64,000 nucleotides of DNA. Origin: Paenibacillus sp. FSL H7-0357 (GTDB lineage Bacteria; Bacillota; Bacilli; Paenibacillales; Paenibacillaceae). The stretch is taken from the NCBI RefSeq assembly GCF_000758525.1, contig NZ_CP009241.1:2108001-2172000 (forward strand), read 5' to 3'. Of this stretch, positions 35,990 to 44,440 are shown in pieces. A program made the translations under genes and the position numbers. Each line of letters begins with the position of its first letter. Position 1 is the first letter of the stretch. A model generated the notes under the pieces. That model was not told where the DNA came from. It made no database searches and saw only the letters and a program-made list of their open reading frames with translations.

Positions 35990-37507
35990 ATGAAAACAAT
36001 ACAGCGGACTATCATCCAAGTATTAATGATTATATTGGTTATGGTCACAGGCAGCGTGCTGCCCTTACTGCAACCGGGGATGGCCCATGCGGAAGCGGCT
36101 CCACTTGCTGTAGATGCGGACCGAATTGACAAATTTGTGGAAACGATGCGGGAGAAACTGGATGTTCCGGGTATGGCGGTCGGGATTGTACAGGGAGACC
36201 AGACCGTCTACACCAAGGGATATGGAATTTCCGGCCCTGAGGGTCAGCCCGTTACAGCGCAAACCCCTTTTATTCTAGGCTCGGTCTCCAAATCGTTTAC
36301 GGCGCTGGCCATCATGCAATTAGTTGAGCAAGGGAAGATTGACCTGGATGCGCCGGTACAGCGCTATTTGCCGGACTTCGAGCTTGCTGACAAGGAAGCG
36401 TCCAAAACCATTATGGTCCGGCATTTACTGAATCAGAACAGCGGACTGTCCACGTTACATGGGCGGACAGCTTTTACCAACACGATGCCAACTATAGATG
36501 CACTTATACACAATCTGAAAGACACACCATTAACCGAGACCGTCGGCAACAAGTTTCAATATTCCAACTACAATTACGATATACTGGGCGGAATTATTCA
36601 GGCCGTTTCCGGCAAGTCTTATGCTGAATATATCCAGGATCATGTGTATTCTCCTCTGGATATGCAGAACAGTTTTACTTCTACACCCGAAGCGAAACTA
36701 CAGGGATTGGCCACAGGCTACAAGTCCGTCTTTGGTTTCATGGTTCCTTTTGAGCAGCCGGACAACCAATCCATGCTTGCGTCCGGCTATCTGATCTCAA
36801 GCGCAGAAGATATGAACCATTATTTAATTGCTCAAATCAATGGCGGAAAGTTCCATGATCGCAGCGTGGCTACTGCGGAAAGTGTTGCGAAGATGCATCA
36901 GCCGGCCATAAAAGACCCTACCACCGGCGGTGAATATGGCATGGGCTGGGAGATCGTTAATGGTATTGTTCAGCATCCGGGTGATGTTGAGAGCTTTCAC
37001 TCCGATATGAAGCTGGACGGGGACGTAGGTGTTGTGGTATTGATCAATGCCCATGATTATTTGGTGCGCGGCTTCAAATTAAGCATGGTGGCTGATGGAA
37101 TTCTTGACATTATACATGGACGCGAGCCGGTTGAGGATGTGGGCAGTATTGCCGGTACCCATATTTTCATTGATCTGGCTTGTATAGCAATGGCAATTAT
37201 GCTGGGAGTGTCGGCTTTCAACCTGTTTAAACGCAAGAAAAGCTTTCGATTTACCCCGTTGCGGACCAGCGTATTCGCATTTTGCCTGCTTTTGTTTAAT
37301 GTAGTGCTGCCGATTACGGTTTTATACGGTCCTAGTCATATTTTTGCCCCATGGAGAGTGGTGGTCTCCTTTCTGCCTGGGATTGGACATCTCGTCTTTG
37401 TCCTGAGTATCCTATCTCTCGGGATCGGTGCTGCCAAGCTGATTGTACTGGTTCATAATCTGCGTCTGCACAGAATGAAGGGAAGCGGGAAAACGATCGC
37501 CAGCTAG
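35990..37507 (+). CDS. Membrane-anchored beta-lactamase-family serine hydrolase
   Basis: 505 residues. The signal sequence (about 1-35, ending AHAEA) leads to a class C/PBP-like catalytic domain (about 45-370), with Ser98 and Lys101 in GSVSKSF and Tyr191 and Asn193 in FQYSNYNYD. The C-terminal 120 residues contain three or four membrane segments. This layout fits PbpE-like or esterase-type hydrolases of Bacillales. The substrate may be a peptidoglycan peptide or an ester. It need not confer drug resistance. AAGAGGT at 35974-35980 precedes ATG 35990. Confidence 0.85.
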   Translation: MKTIQRTIIQVLMIILVMVTGSVLPLLQPGMAHAEAAPLAVDADRIDKFVETMREKLDVPGMAVGIVQGDQTVYTKGYGISGPEGQPVTAQTPFILGSVSKSFTALAIMQLVEQGKIDLDAPVQRYLPDFELADKEASKTIMVRHLLNQNSGLSTLHGRTAFTNTMPTIDALIHNLKDTPLTETVGNKFQYSNYNYDILGGIIQAVSGKSYAEYIQDHVYSPLDMQNSFTSTPEAKLQGLATGYKSVFGFMVPFEQPDNQSMLASGYLISSAEDMNHYLIAQINGGKFHDRSVATAESVAKMHQPAIKDPTTGGEYGMGWEIVNGIVQHPGDVESFHSDMKLDGDVGVVVLINAHDYLVRGFKLSMVADGILDIIHGREPVEDVGSIAGTHIFIDLACIAMAIMLGVSAFNLFKRKKSFRFTPLRTSVFAFCLLLFNVVLPITVLYGPSHIFAPWRVVVSFLPGIGHLVFVLSILSLGIGAAKLIVLVHNLRLHRMKGSGKTIAS

Positions 37508-37887
37508 AATTGAATAGAGGAACCGGGGCCGACCGCTCCAGCCGGAAGATTCGATATCTTCAGTCAACAGGGAATCAACTTTAGGGCCAGTCAGAGGGCT
37601 GGAAAGTACTTACAGAGCGCATCGGCTAGCTTGCAGTAAAAGTGCCGGATTCTACATCGTGGAGCCGGGCTGCTGCCAGCTAAGCTGAGTGTAACTCCCT
37701 TTACGTTACCGATCCCTAAGAAAGGCCAGCGAGAGAAAGTCACTGCCGCCAACCCCCACCAATGCAGGCCCTGCCTTTATTTGCGAGGCGTTCCTGAAGA
37801 CCGGCTATGATGACCCGGAGCTGAACCTCAACCAGACCGTCGAGTTAGCGTAGAGCAGACGGTTTCGGAAGCAGGCTCTACACCAGG
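37508..37887. other. Gap with a possible decayed coding remnant
   Basis: There is no intact gene. Around 37755-37852 one plus frame reads NAGPAFICEAFLKTGYDDPE and continues to a TAG, which looks protein-like but has no start or ribosome site and no recognised family. The rest shows no clear signal. Confidence 0.3.
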
Positions 37888-37921
37888 GAGATCAACAGGG
37901 ATTCATCTGTTGGTCTCTTTT
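37888..37921 (+). terminator. Terminator before the ECF sigma gene
   Basis: GAGATCAACAG (37888-37898) pairs with CTGTTGGTCTC (37907-37917, one G-U), followed by TTTT. Confidence 0.75.
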
Positions 37922-38012
37922 GCTGTGCAGCCGGAAGAAATAAATGTCACGCCTGAGGCTACTCAAGTGTTATATCTATAGAAACAGAAGAAATAGAAGA
38001 AAGGAGACCAAC

Positions 38013-38570
38013 GTGGATTCTATAGAAGAGAAGATTAGGAGGATACAGGCCGGAGATGCCCGCCTGTTCTCAGATGTAATCAGGCTGTACCAGCAGCGGA
38101 TATACCTCTACTGCTTCCGGCTGCTGAACAGCAGGGAAGAGGCGGAGGATGCGGTGCAGGATGTCCTGATTAAGGCCTATCAGAATATCGGGCAATACAA
38201 GCCGCAGGCGGATTTCGTATCATGGCTCTACAAGATCGCTTACCACCATTGTCTGAATCAGTTGCGGCGGCAGAAATTTCAGCTTCAACTGCGCAAGCTG
38301 CTCCGGCAGGACGTTGCGGTGAACAGCGCCGAACAAATGGTTGAGAACCGCCTGTTCAGCGAGCCGGTCTCGGCCGCTCTGGGGAAGCTTGATGTGGAAG
38401 ACCGGAACTTGTTAATTCTGCGAATATATGAAGATAAATCGTTTGCGGAAATCGGCGAAATTCTGGGCGTCAGTACGGCTACCGCACGCAAAAGATATGA
38501 ACGGACCAGAGGCAAACTTAAAAAAGCGATTGAGAGAAAGGAGAAACAATTATGGGCAAGAGTGAATTGA
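38013..38570 (+). CDS. ECF-type RNA polymerase sigma factor
   Basis: 185 residues from GTG 38013, with AAAGGAGA at 38000-38007. Region 2 is seen in LYCFRLLNSREEAEDAVQDV and DFVSWLYKIAYHHCLNQLRR. Region 4 is seen in LILRIYEDKSFAEIGEILGV and TARKRYERTRGKLKKAI. It directs polymerase to a small stress or signal regulon. The last 19 bases overlap the next gene, a membrane protein that is probably its anti-sigma factor. Its own target promoters cannot be identified here. Confidence 0.9.
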   Translation: MDSIEEKIRRIQAGDARLFSDVIRLYQQRIYLYCFRLLNSREEAEDAVQDVLIKAYQNIGQYKPQADFVSWLYKIAYHHCLNQLRRQKFQLQLRKLLRQDVAVNSAEQMVENRLFSEPVSAALGKLDVEDRNLLILRIYEDKSFAEIGEILGVSTATARKRYERTRGKLKKAIERKEKQLWARVN

Positions 38571-39709
38571 CTTCGGAGGAGCAGTTTCTGAAGGATGGAG
38601 ACCGTTCGGCCAATTTGATCCCCGTTGATGTTCATGGACCGGTAATGAAAGCGCTCGGGCTTGGCGGGACCTTACCTGCTGCAGAAGAGCAGACAGCGCT
38701 GCAGACACTTCCGCCAAACGAAGCGGCTCCTAACGTGATGCGCAGGCTGGAGACAGAAGCCGCGGCTGGGCGGGGCCGGAGGAGATTCCTGCGGATTCCG
38801 GTGCAGGGCTGGGTGGCGGCACTTCTTGTATTGGTCTTGCTGGGCGGCGGCTATACCCAGTATTCCGGTGAAGTCCGGCAGGGGGCTGGAGCTCAGTATA
38901 AGGTGCTGCCGTATAAGCCGCTTCCGGCGACGACATCAGGTGGTATGATAGAGAAGGCGATAGAACCCTTGATTCCCTTGCATCCCGAGGTACAGCCGAG
39001 TACAGAGAATGAAATCTACAAAGAGAATAAACTCTACAACATGAAATATTCAAAGGGCTACAATGCCATTAAGACGCTGCTGCTTCCTGGAGAGTATGCC
39101 ACCTATGTTATCACACGTGAAGACCGGAAAGAAGAATCTCATCTTGGCTTGTACTGCCCGCCGATCATAGTCAAGGACTATTCCACTTATAAGACCAGTG
39201 TCGAGAAGCACCACGCTCCGGAAGTGAAGCAGCCGGGGTATATGCCGGATGGGTATGCCTTGGACGAGGCGTTTATCAAGCCTTCTTTCATAAAAGTTCC
39301 AGATGAGAAGCAGCTTGAAGGCGGAAGCGTGAGAGACCTGGGAGACAACTTCCGGCTGACCTGGAGAGTAGAGAAGGCGGAGAACATTGCCTATCTTTCT
39401 TCTTCACTGGTGTACAAGAAGGGGAAGGTTCAGGTGAGAATCGGTGCTTCACGTGTTGATGACAAAGACAAACCGGCATATCCGCTGTCGTGGACCAAAA
39501 CGACAAAGGTGGAGAATATTGAGATTGGCAGCAAGCAGCTCATTTATCTCGAAAACTCCAGCAACAAGGAGATCGACATGGGGTATACGTATAACCTGGT
39601 CTGGTCTGACCCCGAAGCGCAGATCGTCTATAATGTGTCGGTTCGCCAGGAGAAATCTGAGTTGACCAAGGATGAGGTCATCCGCATTGCTGCCAGTATG
39701 ATGAATTAA
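38552..39709 (+). CDS. Probable membrane anti-sigma factor with external domain
   Basis: 385 residues. An N-terminal cytoplasmic part of about 90 residues, one membrane segment (WVAALLVLVLLGGGYTQY, about 89-107), and an external part of about 275 residues. The final 130 residues (PGYMPDGYALDEAFIKP to SELTKDEVIRIAASM) resemble a DUF4367-type domain found in other anti-sigma proteins. The gene overlaps the sigma gene and has its own AAAGGAGAA site. Genetic coupling and the single membrane helix suggest it holds the sigma factor at the membrane. The external signal is unknown. Confidence 0.7.
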   Translation: MGKSELTSEEQFLKDGDRSANLIPVDVHGPVMKALGLGGTLPAAEEQTALQTLPPNEAAPNVMRRLETEAAAGRGRRRFLRIPVQGWVAALLVLVLLGGGYTQYSGEVRQGAGAQYKVLPYKPLPATTSGGMIEKAIEPLIPLHPEVQPSTENEIYKENKLYNMKYSKGYNAIKTLLLPGEYATYVITREDRKEESHLGLYCPPIIVKDYSTYKTSVEKHHAPEVKQPGYMPDGYALDEAFIKPSFIKVPDEKQLEGGSVRDLGDNFRLTWRVEKAENIAYLSSSLVYKKGKVQVRIGASRVDDKDKPAYPLSWTKTTKVENIEIGSKQLIYLENSSNKEIDMGYTYNLVWSDPEAQIVYNVSVRQEKSELTKDEVIRIAASMMN

Positions 39710-39747
39710 ACGAGCGAATCCTACATCACCATACTTCCAGCACAAGA

Positions 39748-39772
39748 AGCCCGCGTCGGACGCGGGCTCTTT
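39748..39772 (+). terminator. Terminator after the anti-sigma gene
   Basis: AGCCCGCG (39748-39755) pairs with CGCGGGCT (39761-39768) around TCGGA, followed by a short CTTT. Confidence 0.65.
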
Positions 39773-39927
39773 GCATATTCCATCTTCCGTAAGCGTTCCG
39801 AGCCCCAGCAGCAAAATCTAGTTACTTTAGTTACTAAATGTTTTTTTTAATTACGTAAGCTTCCAAGAACAGCATCTTTGCCGCTATGATTATTGTGAAA
39901 ATATGCACAAGGGGGCAAAGATTACAC

Positions 39928-41478
39928 ATGAAAAAGAAAACAGCAGCTGCTCTTCTTCTCATTCTCTCCGTCATGCTTGTTATCGCTGGATGCGGTAACG
40001 GAAACAGCAACAACAATACCAGCAGCAACGCAAATGAGAACAAGAGCAAGAACAGCGCGACAAACGCGCCGAAAGAAACTGAAGCCGTTTCGGGGGCATC
40101 CGAAGCAAGCTATACACCGTTCGATCAATTAAAAGATAAATATGATATTATCATTGTCGGTGCAGGCGGGGCTGGGATGTCTGCTGCACTTGAAGCAAAA
40201 GAAAAAGGCATGAATCCGGTTATTTTGGAAAAAATGCCGGTTGCCGGCGGGAACACAACAAAGTCATCTTCCGGAATGAACGCTTCGCAAACGAAATTCC
40301 AAAAAGAGCAGGGCATTGAAGACAGCAATGATTTATTTTATGAAGAGACATTAAAAGGCGGTCATGATACCAACGATAAAGAAATGCTCCGTTTCTTCGT
40401 TGACAATTCAGCAAGCGCTATTGATTGGCTGGATTCCATCGGAATTCGCTTGAACAATATCACGATTACTGGCGGGATGAAGGAAAAACGTACACACCGT
40501 CCTGAAGATGGTTCAGCGGTCGGACAATACCTTGTCAAAGGTTTGGTGAAAAACGTACAAGAAAAAGGCATCCCGCTTTTTGTGAACGCGGATGTTAAGG
40601 AGATAACTGAAAAAGACGGCAAGGCAAACGGCGTCAAAGTCCTCTTTAACCAAAAGGATGAGAAAAACATTACAGCGGCTGCTGTTATTGTGACGACCGG
40701 CGGTTTCGGCGCGAATATGGATATGATTTCTAAAGTGAGACCTGACTTGGAAGGATATGTGACTACAAACCAGATCGGCAGCACCGGTGACGGCATCCAG
40801 ATGATTGAGAAGCTCGGCGGCACGACAGTCGATATGGATCAAATTCAGGTTCACCCGACGGTGCAGCAGGACAAATCCTATCTCATTGGGGAAGCTGTCC
40901 GCGGTGAAGGCGCTCTGCTTGTCTCAAGTGAAGGCAAACGGTTCACCAATGAACTGGACACGCGGGACAAAGTCACAGCTGCAATCAATACACTTCCAGA
41001 GAAATCGGCTTTTCTTGTATTTGATTCCGGCGTAAAGACCCGTGTTAAAGCGATTGAACAGTACGAAAAGATGGGCTTTGTGATCCAAGGAGATTCTATC
41101 GAGGCATTGGCCAAAGAAATGAATGTCCCGGCAGATCAGCTGCAAAAGACACTGGATACCTGGAACAGCTCGGTGAAGAATAAAAAGGATGCTGAATTCG
41201 GCAGAACTACAGGAATGGACAACGACTTGTCCGGTGCGCCATACTATGCGATTAAAATCGGCCCCGGGATTCATTACACCATGGGCGGCGTAAAAATCAA
41301 CACGAACACAGAAGTTCTAAATAAAGACGGCAAACCTATTACAGGACTGTTTGCGGCTGGGGAAGTTGTAGGCGGCCTGCACGGACAAAACCGGATCGGC
41401 GGCAACTCTGTAGCGGAAATCATTATTTTCGGCCGTCAGGCAGGTATTAAATCTGCTGAATTCGTAAAAGCACAATAA
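39928..41478 (+). CDS. Fumarate-reductase-like flavoprotein, lipid-anchored
   Basis: 516 residues from ATG 39928; the frame extends upstream to 39886 but the signal peptide starts here. Lipobox VIAGCG, an Asn/Ser-rich linker (about 24-70), then an FAD domain with VGAGGAGMSAALEAKEKG and a capping domain typical of flavocytochrome c, urocanate reductase and extracellular fumarate reductases. HRPEDGSAVGQY, HPTV and NRIGGNSVAEIIIFGRQAG match the active-site regions. It likely reduces an unsaturated acid outside the cell. There is no FMN-binding domain or haem motif, so the electron donor must be separate. Codon choice looks more A-rich than its neighbours. Confidence 0.85.
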   Translation: MKKKTAAALLLILSVMLVIAGCGNGNSNNNTSSNANENKSKNSATNAPKETEAVSGASEASYTPFDQLKDKYDIIIVGAGGAGMSAALEAKEKGMNPVILEKMPVAGGNTTKSSSGMNASQTKFQKEQGIEDSNDLFYEETLKGGHDTNDKEMLRFFVDNSASAIDWLDSIGIRLNNITITGGMKEKRTHRPEDGSAVGQYLVKGLVKNVQEKGIPLFVNADVKEITEKDGKANGVKVLFNQKDEKNITAAAVIVTTGGFGANMDMISKVRPDLEGYVTTNQIGSTGDGIQMIEKLGGTTVDMDQIQVHPTVQQDKSYLIGEAVRGEGALLVSSEGKRFTNELDTRDKVTAAINTLPEKSAFLVFDSGVKTRVKAIEQYEKMGFVIQGDSIEALAKEMNVPADQLQKTLDTWNSSVKNKKDAEFGRTTGMDNDLSGAPYYAIKIGPGIHYTMGGVKINTNTEVLNKDGKPITGLFAAGEVVGGLHGQNRIGGNSVAEIIIFGRQAGIKSAEFVKAQ

Positions 41479-41508
41479 GTAATCAATACCTCTTCTACTA
41501 GGCAGAAT

Positions 41509-41542
41509 AAAAGCTTGGGCTCAACAGAGCCCAAGCTTTTTG
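41509..41542. terminator. Bidirectional terminator
   Basis: A perfect 14-bp stem, AAAAGCTTGGGCTC (41509-41522) with GAGCCCAAGCTTTT (41527-41540), loop AACA. It has A-tract and T-tract flanks and so serves both convergent genes. Confidence 0.93.
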
Positions 41543-41548
41543 CTGCTT

Positions 41549-42787
41549 TTATGCCTGTACGGCGGGAGAAGGAGACGGCTTGCTTGACCGGGTCAGCGAG
41601 AACAGCTCCAGCTCGGGCCGGTATTTACCGGCAAGGGTATCGGCCAGAAGCTCGGCAGCGATCATGCTGTAGACCGTGCCGTTTCCGCCATAGCCTTCAA
41701 TGAAATAGCAGTGGGGATACTCTGGATGCGGGCCCATATAGGGCAGTCCGTCCCGGGTTGAACCGAAGACGGCTCCCCATGAATATTCCGCTTCGATTCC
41801 CCGGATTTCCGGGAAAAGGGCTTCCAGCTCTTCAAGCAGCCGCTGGCCCTGGGAGAGCACGCGGATATCCCGGCGCTCCGGATCGGTCAACGGCTCATCT
41901 TTGCCTCCCGCAATAATCCGGTTATCCGGCGTAGTCCGGAAATAGAGGTACGGGCGGGCAGTTTCCCAGATCAGGCTCCGCTCATGCCACTTGGGCAAAT
42001 GATCAAGCGGTTTTGTCATAATGGCGTAGGTATTGATGAGCTCGGCGCCACGGTCTTTTTTCATCTCCTGGGTTTCGTAGCCCATCGCAAAAATCACTTT
42101 CTTGGCGAAGATCCGTCCGTTCCCGGTTATGCAGGTCACACCTTCGGCGCTGTATTCATAATGCCGTGCCCGGGTATGCTCATAGATGCGGACACCGTTG
42201 TCACGGGCTTTGTCAATTAGGCTGTGAACAGTCCGGAAAGGATTTGTCTCTGCATCGCCCTTGGAATATAGTGCGGCGGGTTTGGAGAAGGCGTAATGTG
42301 AGCTGACCTTGTCTTGCCCCCAGAATTCCGAATCAAAGCCGTGTGATACCAGATTCTCATGCTCCAGCCGCAGAGCTGGCACATCTTCAGGTGTGCTTGC
42401 ATACAGCAGACTGCTGCGGGGAATAATGTGCGGATCAATGTTCAACTTGTCAGGCAGCTCCAGAATTCTCCGGGCAGCCTGCTGGCACAGCTTATAGAAC
42501 AGCACACCGTTTGCTTCCCCAAACGTATTCATACACGCAGTCAGCGATTTGTCGTTGGCTATCTGCAGCAGGCCGGTATTGGCATGGGAGCTTCCGTCTC
42601 CAATTGCTCTTTTATCAATGAGAACTATATCTGCTCCGCTTAAAGATAAGCGGTAGGAGGACATGGCTCCGCCCATACCTCCGCCAACAATCAGGCAATC
42701 GCATGTAATATCCCCTTCAAGCGCAGGATAGGATGGAGGATTTGGAAAAGAGCTGCCCCAAGGCAGCTGCCCGCTGTTTAGTTTCAT
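41549..42787 (-). CDS. FAD-dependent oxidoreductase, DAO family
   Basis: 412 residues. The N-terminal FAD-binding motif is CLIVGGGMGGAMSSYRLS, followed by a DAO fold. SSHANTGLLQIAND and the C-terminal WGAVFGSTRDGLPYMGPHP and YGGNGTVYSMIAAELLAD match the glycine/D-amino-acid oxidase and gamma-glutamylputrescine-oxidase-like group. It oxidises an amine or amino acid with FAD in the cytoplasm; the substrate is unknown. AAAGGAGAG lies a few bases before ATG 42787. It is transcribed against the flavoprotein gene and away from the spore coat genes. Confidence 0.87.
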   Translation of the reverse strand: MKLNSGQLPWGSSFPNPPSYPALEGDITCDCLIVGGGMGGAMSSYRLSLSGADIVLIDKRAIGDGSSHANTGLLQIANDKSLTACMNTFGEANGVLFYKLCQQAARRILELPDKLNIDPHIIPRSSLLYASTPEDVPALRLEHENLVSHGFDSEFWGQDKVSSHYAFSKPAALYSKGDAETNPFRTVHSLIDKARDNGVRIYEHTRARHYEYSAEGVTCITGNGRIFAKKVIFAMGYETQEMKKDRGAELINTYAIMTKPLDHLPKWHERSLIWETARPYLYFRTTPDNRIIAGGKDEPLTDPERRDIRVLSQGQRLLEELEALFPEIRGIEAEYSWGAVFGSTRDGLPYMGPHPEYPHCYFIEGYGGNGTVYSMIAAELLADTLAGKYRPELELFSLTRSSKPSPSPAVQA

Positions 42788-42969
42788 TTGTTGATCTCTC
42801 CTTTATGAGATACCGATAGGGTAGTTTCGCCGGCTTTACCCGCTCTTATGCACTGGTTTAACCGGCATTCATCCGGGAGCACGCATAACATCAATGCACA
42901 CATAATGTGCCTGGATACGCGGCATAATAACGACTGCTTGAACCATTTAGAAGGAGGGAAATACACACT

Positions 42970-43203
42970 ATGCAATCGAACCAAATGCAGGCGCTTAGCG
43001 GCAAAGAAGTGGAATACATCGCTGACTCCATCTCTAATGAGGATCTGTTGATCAAGCAGATGGCCGCAACCGCCGGGACGACTCAGAACGCCACGGTGCA
43101 CCAAATCTGCGTTCAACAAATCCAAAGCCATACTGGTCATATGAATACTCTTGTGCAGCTGCTGGAGCAGCATCAGCAATACGCACCGACACAGCCGCAA
43201 TAA
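42970..43203 (+). CDS. Small spore-coat-associated protein (CotF-like partner)
   Basis: 77 residues rich in Gln and His. It contains SISNEDLLIKQMAATAGTTQ, which resembles the opening of the next gene (MSDEDLLNTVLADLK). AAGGAGGGAA at 42951-42960 supports ATG 42970. It lies 60 bases before the CotF-type gene and probably shares its transcript. The family assignment rests on this resemblance and on position. Confidence 0.6.
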   Translation: MQSNQMQALSGKEVEYIADSISNEDLLIKQMAATAGTTQNATVHQICVQQIQSHTGHMNTLVQLLEQHQQYAPTQPQ

Positions 43204-43263
43204 AGCGGCCGGGTATTAGTATGGAAAGCAATTTCAAAACCAAACTATTGAGGGGGTAATATT

Positions 43264-43650
43264 GTGTACGCACAAAACGGATCGGCATTTATGTCGGATG
43301 AGGATTTACTCAACACAGTGCTTGCAGATTTGAAACGGACGGTACGCGAATATACGACCGCTGCGACGGAGTCGAATTGTCCGACTGTACGCCGGGTGTT
43401 CAACGACCTGACCATGGATACTTTACGCCTGCAGGGGGAACTGTACACGAAGATGTCCCAAATGAACATGTACACTACGCCAGGCAAGGCACTGCGCCAA
43501 GATATTGACAAGCAGATTCAGACCGCTCACCAGACCCAGCAGAAATGCCAGCAGTTCGTACAGCAAAAAACAGGTGCAGCCGGAACAAACGCACATTATG
43601 GAAATGTTCCCCAGCATCAGCCGAACGTACAAAGCTCTTACTATATGTAA
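43264..43650 (+). CDS. Spore coat protein, CotF family
   Basis: 128 residues. The helical core MSDEDLLNTVLADLKRTVRE, with ATESNCPTVRRVFNDLTMDT and LRLQGELYTKMSQMNMYTTP, matches the CotF/YhcQ family of spore coat proteins with a ferritin-like helical fold. The C-terminal 35 residues are Gln/Asn/Tyr-rich and end SSYYM. The start is GTG 43264 after GAGGGGG. It is expected to be made late in sporulation in the mother cell. I could not identify a sigma-K promoter with confidence. Confidence 0.85.
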   Translation: MYAQNGSAFMSDEDLLNTVLADLKRTVREYTTAATESNCPTVRRVFNDLTMDTLRLQGELYTKMSQMNMYTTPGKALRQDIDKQIQTAHQTQQKCQQFVQQKTGAAGTNAHYGNVPQHQPNVQSSYYM

Positions 43651-43719
43651 CCTTCCTGCCGGGGGGTGAAGCAACGAAGGGCCTGACCTGTTCGTGCGTA
43701 AAAACCTCAGCAGCTAAAG

Positions 43720-43769
43720 CCGTCCGCTATCCGCCGGATTTCCTCCGGAGGGGTGGACGGTTTTTTTTT
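43720..43769 (+). terminator. Terminator after the spore coat genes
   Basis: CCGTCC (43720-43725) pairs with GGACGG (43755-43760), with inner pairing CCGCCGGA/TCCGGAGG, then nine T. Confidence 0.9.
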
Positions 43770-43926
43770 GTTGGCGACCCTTATTTCGAGCACTGCCCCG
43801 TCTTCCCCATGGGGTTATTTTGTTTGCAGAACTGTCATTTTCGTGTCATATTAGTATTAAACTCTTTTCGCAGGACGATGCGTGATCTTTACGCAGTTGC
43901 CGGTGCGAACTATCCGGAGGGAAGGC

Positions 43927-44427
43927 ATGAAGGAAATGAATGAATTGAAGCGGAAAGTGCTGGAACTGCTCAAGGAGGACGCCCGAAGCTCTACGGCGCT
44001 GATGGCGACGTTGCTCGGAGCGGAAGAAGATGATGTTAAGACGGTTATTGAGCAAATGGAGAAAGATCATGTCATTGTAAAATATGCTACTGTCGTGAAT
44101 TGGGATAAAGTGGATGACGAACGGGTGACCGCATTGATCGAGGTGCAGATCACGCCTGAACGGGGCCGCGGATTTGAAGGCATTGCCGAACGGATCTATC
44201 TGTACCCGCAGGTCAAATCGGTCTATTTGATGTCCGGCGCCTACGATCTATTAGTGGAAGTGGAAGGACGCAACCTGCGCGAAGTCGCCAATTTTGTCTC
44301 CGAGAAGCTGTCTCCGATTGATTCGGTGCTCTCTACTAAAACCAACTTTACCCTCAAAAAATACAAACAGGACGGTATCATCTTTGAAGAGCATGAAGAG
44401 GACAAGCGTCTGATGATATCTCCGTAA
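43927..44427 (+). CDS. alaR: Lrp/AsnC-family regulator (AlaR-like)
   Basis: 166 residues from ATG 43927, five bases after GGAGGG. The frame runs back to 43882 without support. An N-terminal winged helix-turn-helix (about 8-60, LKEDARSSTALMATLLGAEE) is followed by an alpha-beta RAM ligand domain (about 70-150, LYPQVKSVYLMSGAYDLLVE). The aminotransferase gene follows 13 bases later, the same arrangement as alaR-alaT (yugG-yugH) in B. subtilis, where AlaR activates alanine synthesis. The name is inferred from this pairing. Confidence 0.78.
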   Translation: MKEMNELKRKVLELLKEDARSSTALMATLLGAEEDDVKTVIEQMEKDHVIVKYATVVNWDKVDDERVTALIEVQITPERGRGFEGIAERIYLYPQVKSVYLMSGAYDLLVEVEGRNLREVANFVSEKLSPIDSVLSTKTNFTLKKYKQDGIIFEEHEEDKRLMISP

Positions 44428-44440
44428 AGGAAGTAATGAT

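Noticed and set aside
35990..37507. True beta-lactamase giving drug resistance
   Set aside because: The SxxK and YxN motifs are shared with esterases and peptidases, and the C-terminal membrane segments fit a housekeeping hydrolase better.
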